Assembly: GCF_003049665.1 (NCBI RefSeq)
Contig: NZ_PYWM01000038.1
Location: 1 to 42,512 of the forward strand
Source of the DNA: Lysinibacillus mangiferihumi
GTDB lineage: Bacteria; Bacillota; Bacilli; Bacillales_A; Planococcaceae
Length of the DNA stretch: 42,512 bases
Direction: 5' to 3'
The notes under the pieces are model-generated. The model was not told the DNA's origin and did not search any database. It was given only the letters and a program-made list of their open reading frames with translations. Below are positions 23,601 to 32,063 of this stretch, one piece after another (the first letter of the stretch is position 1; each line of letters opens with the position of its first letter). Position numbers and translations under genes: made by a program.

Positions 23601-25637
23601 TTAAGCTGTTACGCTTTTATTATCATTGTCCATACCGTTACCGCCATACTTATGTTGCGTTGAAATTTGAATCACTACAAGCACAATAAAGATTGCGAGA
23701 CCTACCCAATCAGAGAATTTTTCAGGATAGATGAGCAATAGTCCAGCTACGATGGCAATCAGACGTTCAAACCACAACACTTTACGATACCAATAGCCAA
23801 TTACGCCAGCGCCAATTGCAACCATTCCCGTAACAGCCGTAAAGACTACCCATAATATTTGCGGTATCGTTGTATCAATCATTAATAAAGCTGGTGAGAA
23901 AACAATCATATACGGAATAATAAATGCTGCAATGGCAAGTTTTGCAGAGTTTACACCAGTCTTAATTGGATCGCCACCTGATATTCCAGAAGCAGCAAAT
24001 GCAGCGAGTGCTACGGGCGGTGTAATATCGGCAATAATACCAAAATAGAACACAAAGAAGTGAGCCGATAATAAGACAACAACTGGCACTAATTCTTGTG
24101 GTGTATTCGGAGATAATAACGCCACAATCGCTGGTGCTGCAATGGTTGATGTAATAACATAGTTTGCCGTTGTTGGAGCACCCATTCCTAAAATTAGTGA
24201 AGCAATCATTACGAAGACAAGTGTTAAAATAATACTTCCTCCAGCTAAAGCTACTAAGCTATTAGCTAAACTTAAGCCTAAACCTGTTTTAACCACTACT
24301 CCTACAATAATACCCGCACAAGCTGTTGCCGCAACTACACCGAGTGCTGTACGAGCTCCTTCAACTAGTGCATCGATAATATCTTTCGGCTTTAAGCGTG
24401 TATCTTTGTTAAACATCGCGACTGCAATGGATATTAAAATCCCATACAGTGCAGCATGCATAACAGGCGTACCTGTTAGCATCAGTATAATAATAGAAAC
24501 AATTGGTAGTAACAGATAAATCTTCTTAAATACCTCTTTACGATTTGGCATTTGATCATCACGTAAGCCTTTTAAGCCGACACGCTTCGCTTCAAAATGC
24601 GTCATAATCCAAATACCTGTAAAATACAGCAACGCAGGAATAGCAGCTGCTTTTGCAATATCCCAATATGTAATTTCACGTCCAATGAACTCCACCATTA
24701 GAAATGCCGCAGCACCCATAATCGGAGGCATTAACTGCCCGCCAGTAGAAGCAGCCGCTTCAACTGCACCAGCAAATTCTTTACGGTATCCTAGCTTTTT
24801 CATCATCGGAATCGTGTATGAACCAGATGTGACTACATTGGCAACAGAGCTTCCTGAAATCATACCTTGTAGAGCACTTGAAAAGACAGCTACTTTTGCT
24901 GGCCCACCAATTAATTTTCCAGCGAATGCTACAGCCAGATCATTAAAATATTGCCCAACTCCTGTTTTCACAAGGAATGCCCCAAATAATAAGAATACAA
25001 AGATAAATGTAGCCGATACACTAATCGGTGTTCCTAAAATACCATCTGTCGTATAAAACATCAGATTCACAATACTTTCAAAATCCTGACCTCTATGCGC
25101 CATAAAGGCTGGGAAATAAGGACCGAAATAGGCATAAATTAAAAAACATACTGCGATAATCGTTATCGGTAAACCTACCGCTCGACGTGCAGCCTCAAGC
25201 ACAAGAAAAACAGCTATTAAACCGACTATAAAATCCAACTGTGTAATGGTCCCATTGCGATTAACAAGTTCTGTATAATTCAATGCCCAATATGAACCGA
25301 CTACTACCGATAATAACGATAAAATATAATCAAACCATGCAATTTTATGCTTTGGCGCCTTTCTACGGGCTGGAAATAATAAGAAAATCAGAGCTAAACC
25401 AAACCCTAAGTGAATCGTCCGTTGAATGGGTGCTGTAAATTGCCCAAAAATCGCTGTATACAATTGAAACAATGAAAATGCCAATAATCCAAAGAAGATT
25501 ATATGTTTCATAATGCCTGATATCGTCCGCACATTGGATTCGATATCGTATTTTTCAAGTATCGCTTGTTGCGCTTCGGCCGATATTTGTTCAAATTCTT
25601 CTTTTACTTCGGTGTTACGTTCATGCTGTTTTGTCAT
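23601..25637 (-). CDS. TRAP transporter fused permease (4TM/12TM)
   Basis: A 678-residue membrane protein joining the small (DctQ-like) and large (DctM-like) TRAP permease parts, as in TAXI systems. The large part has SGSSVANVVTSGSYTIPMMKK, EAAASTGGQLMPPIMGAAAFLM and GMGAPTTANYVI. TRAP-TAXI transporters take up organic acids or amino acids using ion gradients. The start ATG 25637 overlaps the 3' end of the DUF1850 gene by 4 nt, so the two are translationally coupled. It is last in the operon: TAXI binding protein, DUF1850, permease. Confidence 0.93.
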   Translation of the reverse strand: MTKQHERNTEVKEEFEQISAEAQQAILEKYDIESNVRTISGIMKHIIFFGLLAFSLFQLYTAIFGQFTAPIQRTIHLGFGLALIFLLFPARRKAPKHKIAWFDYILSLLSVVVGSYWALNYTELVNRNGTITQLDFIVGLIAVFLVLEAARRAVGLPITIIAVCFLIYAYFGPYFPAFMAHRGQDFESIVNLMFYTTDGILGTPISVSATFIFVFLLFGAFLVKTGVGQYFNDLAVAFAGKLIGGPAKVAVFSSALQGMISGSSVANVVTSGSYTIPMMKKLGYRKEFAGAVEAAASTGGQLMPPIMGAAAFLMVEFIGREITYWDIAKAAAIPALLYFTGIWIMTHFEAKRVGLKGLRDDQMPNRKEVFKKIYLLLPIVSIIILMLTGTPVMHAALYGILISIAVAMFNKDTRLKPKDIIDALVEGARTALGVVAATACAGIIVGVVVKTGLGLSLANSLVALAGGSIILTLVFVMIASLILGMGAPTTANYVITSTIAAPAIVALLSPNTPQELVPVVVLLSAHFFVFYFGIIADITPPVALAAFAASGISGGDPIKTGVNSAKLAIAAFIIPYMIVFSPALLMIDTTIPQILWVVFTAVTGMVAIGAGVIGYWYRKVLWFERLIAIVAGLLLIYPEKFSDWVGLAIFIVLVVIQISTQHKYGGNGMDNDNKSVTA

Positions 25638-26146
25638 TTCATCCTAACTCCTTTCCATCGTTCATAAAGCGATAATCGCTTCACCTCAAATAAATAGGAC
25701 TTACCCCTTTGCAAATCTTTTTTTAAATCGTATTCATGCTCCTTGTAAACAAACACAAGGTCTAAGTCTAAATCCCCGATATAAATTGTGAAGTTTTCAA
25801 TGATTTCCTTGTCAAATTGCAAAAAATATTTACCATCGCGTTGTGTTAACGTTTGATTTTCCTCAGCGTAGCCAGGCATCCCAATTGCTAAGTCCTCATA
25901 CTCCATTCCAATCATTTGAATACGCTGTTCTTCTACGCAGCGATAATATTCCAGTACATCTGATTTATGGATAGAGTGTGTGTACCTTATACGAAAATCC
26001 TCATCAGATGTTAGTGGAATATAATGTACGATTGGATGGTCTATCCGTGTTTCTGTAAATGCGAATACCTTTTGAAGAGGAAGAAAAATAATGATGCCGA
26101 AGCATATACAACATACGGCTAAACCTATTCTCCTCTTTCGCATCAC
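25634..26146 (-). CDS. DUF1850 protein of the TAXI-TRAP operon
   Basis: A 170-residue protein with an N-terminal signal or anchor helix (RRIGLAVCCICFGIIIFLP). The DUF1850 signature FRIRYTHSIHKSDVLEYY is followed by GMEYEDLAIGMPG. Genes of this family are regularly found between TAXI binding proteins and fused TRAP permeases. Its role is unknown; a periplasm-facing accessory is inferred from its signal-like start. ATG 26146 or the next ATG (26143) may be used. Confidence 0.85.
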   Translation of the reverse strand: MMRKRRIGLAVCCICFGIIIFLPLQKVFAFTETRIDHPIVHYIPLTSDEDFRIRYTHSIHKSDVLEYYRCVEEQRIQMIGMEYEDLAIGMPGYAEENQTLTQRDGKYFLQFDKEIIENFTIYIGDLDLDLVFVYKEHEYDLKKDLQRGKSYLFEVKRLSLYERWKGVRMK

Positions 26147-26201
26147 ATCTGTTCCCCCACTTTAAAAACTATTCGCTATTTTGCTAGCACCTTTATGTAA
26201 C

Positions 26202-26240
26202 AAAAAGGGACCCGAAGCTTTACGCAATCCGAGCCCCTTT
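26202..26240 (-). terminator. Intra-operon terminator after the TAXI binding protein
   Basis: Stem AAAGGGGCTCGG with partner CGGGTCCCTTT then TTTTT on the minus strand. It likely lowers expression of the permease relative to the binding protein, a common arrangement. Confidence 0.75.
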
Positions 26241-26349
26241 CATGTTTAAGAAAATATAAAAACCCTTTATCAATGTCCAAAAATCACCTTGTTAAACTAC
26301 GAGCAAATATAAGTTTTTCAATAGCTTTGAACATGTAATGCGATGTTGT

Positions 26350-27345
26350 CTATTTATTTTCATCAAAGTATTTTTGAGCACCTGGATGAATATCGATACT
26401 GATACCATCTAAAGCAGTTTCAGCTTTAATAAACGCACCTTTTGCATGTGAAATTTTTCCTGTGTTACTATAAATCGCTTTCGTCATATTGTAAACAACA
26501 TCGTCCGAAAGATTTTTATTTACTGCTAACATTGCAAGTACTGACACAGTCTCTGTATCACTCGCAATACCGTAAGTGCCAGCTTTTACTGTATCTTTTG
26601 CATAGTAAGGATATTTGGCAATAAGCTCATCTGCTTTACCAGCATCTACACCGATAATATTAACCTTTGTCGTCGCATTTAATGCCTCTACAGCCGCTGT
26701 TGGTGTACCAGCAGTAATAAATGCCGCATCGATTTGACCTGATTTAAGACCATCAGTAGACTCGCCAAAATCAAGATTTTGCGCTTTAATGTCATTCATT
26801 GTTAAACCATGAATTTCAAGTAATTGTTCAGCATTGGCATAAGTCCCAGAACCCGGAGCCCCTACAGAAACTTTTTTCCCTTTTAAATCTGCATATGTTT
26901 TAATACCAGAAGCTTCAGTTGTCACTAATTGCACAGTCTCTGGGTAAAGTGCACCTAATGCTGCAATCGTATCAATTTTTTTACCCTCAAACATAAATTT
27001 ACCTTCAGTTGCGTAATAAGCGATATCTGTTTGCACAAACGCAATCTCACCTTTACCCTCTTGCAAGGCAGTCATGTTAGCTGCAGATGCTTGTGAAACT
27101 TCTGCTGTCGTTTTAATACCTGTTTCCGTTGTAATTAAATCAGCAAATGTACCACCTAATGCATAGTAAGTACCTTGCGTTCCACCCGTTAATAAACTTA
27201 AAAATTTCGGCTTTTCAGTGCTAGCTGCATCACCATTCCCATTTTCCTTATCCGAACCTGTACTACTATCAGATCCACATGCCGCTAAAATTAGTAGCGC
27301 AATGGCACTTAATAGCATGAATAATCTAAATTGCTTTTTCTTCAT
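26350..27345 (-). CDS. TAXI-type TRAP solute-binding lipoprotein
   Basis: About 331 residues from ATG 27345 (GGGGGAAGG upstream; an earlier frame start at 27381 lacks a site). The signal peptide MKKKQFRLFMLLSAIALLIL ends in the lipobox LAAC, so the mature protein is anchored at Cys. The mature part shows SLLTGGTQGTYYALGG and VSVGAPGSGTYANAEQLL, the TAXI-family signatures. It captures an unknown organic acid or amino acid outside the membrane and hands it to the fused permease. Confidence 0.93.
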   Translation of the reverse strand: MKKKQFRLFMLLSAIALLILAACGSDSSTGSDKENGNGDAASTEKPKFLSLLTGGTQGTYYALGGTFADLITTETGIKTTAEVSQASAANMTALQEGKGEIAFVQTDIAYYATEGKFMFEGKKIDTIAALGALYPETVQLVTTEASGIKTYADLKGKKVSVGAPGSGTYANAEQLLEIHGLTMNDIKAQNLDFGESTDGLKSGQIDAAFITAGTPTAAVEALNATTKVNIIGVDAGKADELIAKYPYYAKDTVKAGTYGIASDTETVSVLAMLAVNKNLSDDVVYNMTKAIYSNTGKISHAKGAFIKAETALDGISIDIHPGAQKYFDENK

Positions 27346-27385
27346 ATTAACCTTCCCCCTTTGGTTATAATTAAGAATCAATTTA

Positions 27386-27451
27386 AAATTACCAAATTTA
27401 GTATAATTATGTCAACCTGTTTATAGTAAATTCAGATAATTATAATTATAC
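27386..27451 (-). promoter_or_regulatory. Promoter region of the TRAP operon with flanking inverted repeat
   Basis: On the minus strand TTGACA (27410-27415) with TAATTT 18 nt on is a plausible promoter. A perfect 10-bp inverted repeat (GTATAATTAT, 27401-27410; ATAATTATAC, 27442-27451) brackets the -35. It may be an operator, but the AT-rich sequence makes chance possible. Confidence 0.4.
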
Positions 27452-27710
27452 AAAATGTCATAAATGCGAACAACGCCCAATTATAATACACTGTTATTTA
27501 CCCTTCTTTTTTCTCTAATAAACTAAAAAATACTCTACTACAATAAAAAATACTAGTGTAGAAATGTATACATATTGTATGAAAACATACTCCTTGCTAG
27601 CTATTTATTTTTATTACATGGAAAATAGGATGAAACTCACAACCTAATATGCAACGTAGTGGTGGAGGATGCATAAGCCACGCCCGTCTATGCGAGCAGC
27701 CTGTAACGCA
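27452..27710. other. Intergenic region without a recognised gene
   Basis: Mostly AT-rich to 27640, then a more GC-rich stretch (27655-27705). I see no ORF with a ribosome binding site, no promoter I trust and no known RNA. Confidence 0.4.
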
Positions 27711-27746
27711 AAAAAACACCCCACAATACGTAGTGGTAGGGTGTTT
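27711..27746 (-). terminator. Terminator of the first SOD gene
   Basis: Stem AAACACCCTACCAC with partner GTGGGGTGTTT (short loop), then a T-run on the minus strand. Confidence 0.85.
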
Positions 27747-27781
27747 CAACTTTATGTTAACAAATTTGCGAACTAACTTCC

Positions 27782-28339
27782 TTATTGGATTGCTCCACAT
27801 GCAATTCTTGCACCTGAATTACCAGCAGGATCTGTTTTATAATCGTCTGCTGATTCATGAATAACTAATGAAGTACCTTCTCCATCCATTAAGGAGTTTT
27901 CAGCATTCTTTTGTAATGTTACACCTTCAGCTAAGAAATTTAAATCTACCGTCCCATCTTCACCAACTTCTAAATTTGGTAAATCACCTAAATGATAGCC
28001 GTTAGGATTTAATTTTCCATGCTCCTTATTTGTTGGATTAAAATGCGAACCTGCCGATTCAAACTTAGGTGCTTCACACTTCGCTACTGAATGAATATGA
28101 ATACCATGCGAGCCTGCTGGTAAACCACTTAATGCTAAAGTTACTTTAACCCCATTGTCTTCTTCCTCAAAAAAAGCATTCCCATAGCTCTCATTATTTG
28201 AACCAATTACTTTTGCAGTTGCCGTTAAAGACGAATTGGCATTAGAGTTAACGGCTACTTTTTCATCTTTCTTATCAAAAAGATTGCACCCTCCGACAAA
28301 GACAGTCAAAGAAATAATTAATATAGATATTTTTTTCAT
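27782..28339 (-). CDS. sodC: Cu/Zn superoxide dismutase lipoprotein, paralog 1
   Basis: 185 residues from ATG 28339, chosen for GAGGAGG just upstream. The signal sequence ends in the lipobox VGGC (Cys18). The SOD domain shows HIH, the bridging His in SHFNP, EHG, YHLGD and LVIHESADD, so all six metal-ligand histidines and the aspartate are present by alignment with the family pattern. The disulfide pair lies in KCEAP and RIACGAI. It should dismute superoxide outside the membrane. It is closely related to the gene at 28984-29541, pointing to tandem duplication. Confidence 0.93.
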   Translation of the reverse strand: MKKISILIISLTVFVGGCNLFDKKDEKVAVNSNANSSLTATAKVIGSNNESYGNAFFEEEDNGVKVTLALSGLPAGSHGIHIHSVAKCEAPKFESAGSHFNPTNKEHGKLNPNGYHLGDLPNLEVGEDGTVDLNFLAEGVTLQKNAENSLMDGEGTSLVIHESADDYKTDPAGNSGARIACGAIQ

Positions 28340-28652
28340 GTTATTACCTCCTCTATTTCTGATGGTACCCATCTCTACCAATAGTTATGCAATACATACT
28401 GGTGTTTTCTCATCACACAAATCAAAAGGTAATATCATGAAAACTGCTTGTAACAGTAATTAATGGCTGAGTCTTTATATTGAGCGTATTAGATTGACCC
28501 CAATTAATCTAATGCTTACTATGCCGTTGATGCCAATCATAGTAAGCCGTAACCCTTTGCTTACATTGTACTGTTTAAGCAGGGGGCACCACTTGCGTTT
28601 CCATCAGTTAGTAATTAAACCTTGTTATCGATGCAAACTCCAATAATAAAAC
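28340..28652. other. Region upstream of SOD paralog 1, with two hairpins
   Basis: No gene is seen. Two perfect hairpins lie side by side: ATTAGATT/AATCTAAT (28488-28495, 28506-28513) and GCTTACTATG/CATAGTAAGC (28514-28523, 28538-28547). The first resembles the stem of the terminator at 28919-28958. Confidence 0.5.
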
Positions 28653-28974
28653 AGGCTGGGACATAACTTAAAAATCTTAAATAGAGGTACATTGGTTTCG
28701 ATAAATTTTTGCTAAGAAAATATATAGAACATATTTACTATTATTTCTTTTGCAATGAATAATAAATTAGAAGGGTTCACTAGTTGTTGGTAGCGGAGGG
28801 GTAACTCCTGCTCAGAACGCACACAGCGTAAGACGCAGGCATTCCGCGCGTTAGCGAGGGTTGCGGCTTACTGTGCTGAGCGGAAAGCACCCCCGAAGCG
28901 GACAAAAACGGCGCAGCAAAAAAGTGTTAGATTGATTGCCATCAATCTAACACTTTTTCATTTTGTCCCAGCCT
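28653..28974. mobile_element. MITE-like 322-bp element with 11-bp terminal inverted repeats
   Basis: Perfect ends AGGCTGGGACA and TGTCCCAGCCT bound 322 bp that contain no ORF. The interior has paired segments GCTCAG/CTGAGC and GTAAG/CTTAC around a GC-rich core quite unlike the AT-rich flanks. No clear target duplication is visible. The GGCTGGGACA motif is a common dispersed sequence in Firmicutes intergenic regions. Transposition is not shown; it could be a static repeat. Confidence 0.5.
28919..28958 (-). terminator. Terminator of the second SOD gene (inside the repeat element)
   Basis: An 18-bp perfect stem starting AAAAAGTGTTAGATTGAT with a 4-nt loop; the minus strand ends TTTTTT. It lies 26 nt after the SOD stop codon. 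Confidence 0.92.
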
Positions 28975-28983
28975 CCTTCTCTA

Positions 28984-29541
28984 TTATGATTGAATAACAC
29001 CACATGCAATTCTACCGCCCGATTCACCAGTAGGATCTGTCATATAGTCGTCCTCGTTTTCATGAATGACAAGGGCAGTACCTTCTCCATCCATTAAAGA
29101 GTGTTCAGCATCTTTTTGTAACGTTACACCTTCTGCCAAGACACTCATAGTTGCAGTACCGTCCTCCGCTACCTCTAAATTCGGTAAATCCCCGAGATGA
29201 TGGCCATGCGGATTATCCTTGCCATGCTCTTTCTGCGTTGGATTGAAATGCCCTCCTGCAGTACCGAAATCCGGCCCTTCGCATTTCCCCACTTCATGTA
29301 TATGCATACCATGCTTTCCAGCAGGTAAACCACTTACCGTAACCGTTACTTTAACACCATCAGCCTGTTCTTCAAATTTGGCTTCTCCTAAACTTTCATT
29401 ATCCGAATTAATTACTTTCGCAGTGGCAGTTAAAGCAACCGAGCTATCTGATACTGATTGTTGTTCCGCCTTCTCATCCTTATCAGCGCAGCCCACCAAA
29501 AAAACACCTAAAGAAATAATCAATAAAGTTGTCAGTTTCAT
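28984..29541 (-). CDS. sodC: Cu/Zn superoxide dismutase lipoprotein, paralog 2
   Basis: 185 residues, the same length as paralog 1 and clearly related along the whole domain. Lipobox LVGC puts the anchor at Cys18. Ligands are visible as HIH, GHFNP, EHG, HHLGD and LVIHENEDD. A run HGHH near the zinc loop adds extra histidines not present in paralog 1. Its ribosome binding site is weak (only ACGGT before ATG 29541), and the sequence 30 nt upstream is already the end of a decayed tnpB, so the original promoter may have been displaced. Expression is therefore less certain than for paralog 1. Confidence 0.92.
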   Translation of the reverse strand: MKLTTLLIISLGVFLVGCADKDEKAEQQSVSDSSVALTATAKVINSDNESLGEAKFEEQADGVKVTVTVSGLPAGKHGMHIHEVGKCEGPDFGTAGGHFNPTQKEHGKDNPHGHHLGDLPNLEVAEDGTATMSVLAEGVTLQKDAEHSLMDGEGTALVIHENEDDYMTDPTGESGGRIACGVIQS

Positions 29542-29572
29542 TAATTTACCGTTGCCAAAAATCTATAAATAT

Positions 29573-30493
29573 CTATAAATCTTGTTTAATTCCCTGTTCA
29601 ACGAGTCCGATTTTGATCGCTACAAGTAACCCATCTACTTTCGTTTGATATAACTCTCCGAGGGCGTAAATTCGGATACAACGCATCCTACATATTAGTA
29701 TGATCTTGTTGGTGATCATGCCTTTAATATTTAAATCTTCTATTACAACTCTGTATGGCTTGGTTTTCACTATACTTGTTGTCGTTTGGTGAAGATAATT
29801 ATTCCGTATATTAGTCAATCTTCTGTGGACTAGTCGTATCCGTTTTTCAAGTTTTATAATATTTTTAGTTTTGACATACTCCTTTCCTTTTTTATTTTGT
29901 TTATATTTTTATACACGTTGCCGTCTGAACAAACGGCTAATTTTTTAATTCCAACATCTATTCCTAATGAAACATCTGTTAATTCTTCTAGTATTTCTTC
30001 ATTTTCTATACCCACTGATAGATACCAATACTTATTGTCATGGCTTATTCTAGGGTTACTGTATTTAACACCGAGCGGTAATTGCTCGTTCGTTCTAACA
30101 CCCCCTCTTTTAAATAAGTACCATCTTTCTATCTTTTACTTTTAACTTTACATTGTCATTGTATAAAGGCTTCTTGCCCTTTTTCTTGCTTTTATATGTT
30201 GGTTTATTTGCTAACCCTTTGAAAAACTTTTTGTACGCATCACAAGCATCTTTAACCGCCTGTTTTGATACATTGTTAGATACTTCATTTAACCAAGACA
30301 ATTCCTTTATCTTTAATTGGGTCAATTCTTTCCTTAAAACACCATTAGCTATAAATTTGCCGCCATTTTCAAAATTTTCTTCTTGTTTTGCAAGAGTCCA
30401 GTTATAAATAAATCTCGCTGTTCCTACTAATCGCCATAACTTTTGTTCTTGGGATTCACTTGGGTATAATCTAACTTTCTTTGCCAGTATCAT
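29573..30493 (-). pseudogene. tnpB: Decayed IS605-family tnpB
   Basis: The N-terminal part (30110-30493) is a clear TnpB start: KVRLYPSESQEQKLWRLVGTARFIYNWTL-like order. The frame then breaks near 30115; a second frame carries SLGIDVGIKKLAV, the RuvC-I aspartate. A third piece has RVVIEDLNIKGM (RuvC-II glutamate), after which the zinc finger and RuvC-III region are missing and only the tail (IYALGELYQTKVDGL) remains. At least one frameshift plus an internal deletion make it inactive. No tnpA is present. Such remnants often outlive their element. Confidence 0.88.
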
Positions 30494-30682
30494 TCTCTAG
30501 CAACTCTCTTTGAACTGTTTTGCCTATCTTATTTGCAACAATGAGATTACACTGCAACAACTAAAAAATTAATTATATTTGTATAGATTCATTTAAACTG
30601 TATCATCCCCCTTTTTTATAAGTTTATCATTTATCAGAATACTTGCGCAACTCATAAATAGGTATTTATCCTCATTACAAAT
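30494..30682. other. Upstream flank of the tnpB remnant
   Basis: About 190 nt with no ORF. It may include the left end of the IS605-type element, but I cannot define an end hairpin or insertion motif with confidence. Confidence 0.3.
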
Positions 30683-30718
30683 AAAGGGACTTCTCAGAAA
30701 AATACTGAGAAATCCCTA
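30683..30718 (-). terminator. Terminator of the LysM/3D gene
   Basis: Stem AGGGATTTCTCAG with partner CTGAGAAGTCCCT and a 7-nt loop, followed by a short T-run on the minus strand. Confidence 0.75.
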
Positions 30719-30725
30719 TGTTGTA

Positions 30726-31517
30726 TTAATTTAAAATTTTTACCGTAACTGTTCGAACACCCCAATTACGAGCTTGTCCATCAGATGGAATAAATACATC
30801 AATTTTATTTCCTTTTATCGCACCACCAGTATCAGCAGCTATCGCTTCGCCATAACCTTCTACCCACACCTTCGTTCCAAGGGGAATAACACGGGGATCA
30901 ACAGCAATCACCTTTAAATTTGGATTTGAGCGTATGTCTGTCCCGTTTGCTGTAATACCTGAACAACCTTTACAATATGCTGTATAAGCTGTTGCACGCA
31001 TTGTATATGTCTGACCATTTTGACTCGCTGGAGCACTTGCAGTTGTTGTAGCTTGTTTTGTTGTGGCCGTTTTTGTTGAAGCTTGTTTTGTTGCAGGCTT
31101 CTGTGCAATGGTTTTTGCTGTTTTTGGCTTTGCTGCTGAAGCTTTAACAGCTAACGTTTCACCAACTAAAATTAAATCAGATGTGAGGTTATTCCATTCT
31201 TTTAAATCGTCCACCTTAACATTATGAACTTTAGCAAGACTGAATAATGTATCACCGGCCTCAATAAGGTGGGTGTCATCTGTCTTTTCTTCCTCCAGTA
31301 TTTTTTCCATACTCAAGGTCTGATCAGGATTAATCCATATCGAATCAAATTCATCTAACTGTTGCAACTCGGCTAAACTCAAATTATAAATAGGTGAGAT
31401 TCCCCAAAGTATGTTGCTCGTCTGACCAGTATATACTCCCTTAGCAGAAGTGGTACTCCCGAACATCCCCATGCCAAGAGTCAATGCTACAGCTAATGCT
31501 ATTGCCTTTTTCTTCAT
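30726..31517 (-). CDS. LysM and 3D-domain cell-wall protein (YocH-like)
   Basis: A 263-residue secreted protein. The signal peptide (MKKKAIALAVALTLGMGMFG) ends near TSAKG. A divergent LysM-like segment (ILWGISPIYNLSLAELQQL) is followed by a clear LysM (LIEAGDTLFSLAKVHNVKVDDLKEWNNL), a Lys/Thr/Ala/Gln-rich linker (about 130-165), and a 3D domain with ATAYTAYCKGCSGITANGT and VIPLGTKVWVEGYGEAIAADTGG. The three conserved Asp of 3D (D..., ADTGG, IDVF) are present. Related YocH proteins are muralytic autolysins regulated by WalRK. ATG 31517 follows GGAGG. Confidence 0.9.
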   Translation of the reverse strand: MKKKAIALAVALTLGMGMFGSTTSAKGVYTGQTSNILWGISPIYNLSLAELQQLDEFDSIWINPDQTLSMEKILEEEKTDDTHLIEAGDTLFSLAKVHNVKVDDLKEWNNLTSDLILVGETLAVKASAAKPKTAKTIAQKPATKQASTKTATTKQATTTASAPASQNGQTYTMRATAYTAYCKGCSGITANGTDIRSNPNLKVIAVDPRVIPLGTKVWVEGYGEAIAADTGGAIKGNKIDVFIPSDGQARNWGVRTVTVKILN

Positions 31518-32063
31518 AATAAGTAATACCTCCAGTTGTTTTATATTTTCTGCAATCTGTTGCTAGCACACTAGAGAATTAGGCTCTTAAGTATACAAGC
31601 ATTATTGTAGAATGCACTAAATATCACAGGACTTGGACCTGATATTACAAATTATTACTATTTAATCAGTAAAATATACAATTTCAATCAATTTTTTCTC
31701 CAATTAAACAATTATATGGAAAATTAAGATCAAACCTCTACAATCTATTTGCATATTTTATATAATGGAAATGCAGTTTTTATAGCCGATAAAGTAGAAA
31801 AGGAGATGCCTTGAACGCGATTTTATAAAGTGAACTTTGTTAATGGGTTAAACCAAACAGTAATCGAATGGGGATTCACACTACTCTAGTTGCTGTAGAA
31901 AAAATGTGTTTAGCAAATGAATCACTATGTATACTTATTGCGTTTACTCTGTTAATGTAAAATAAAGTTTTATTAACCTAATAATTACAATTTAAACACT
32001 ATATGTAATACCTAAAATACAAATAGTTAGGTCATATACTAATTTGAAAGTTGGTGTCCTACT
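31518..32063. other. 545-nt gap between YocH-like gene and SARP regulator
   Basis: AT-rich and without a credible ORF. A TTTTATATAATGG segment near 31756-31768 looks like a promoter -10, followed by AAAAGGAG (31798-31805), but the frames after it stop within a few codons. It could be a decayed small gene. Confidence 0.4.

Noticed and set aside
27655..27705. Possible riboswitch or small RNA in a GC-richer stretch
   Set aside because: No conserved motif, promoter or convincing pairing could be found.
31798..31830. Small gene after AAAAGGAG
   Set aside because: ATG and TTG frames both reach a stop within six codons.
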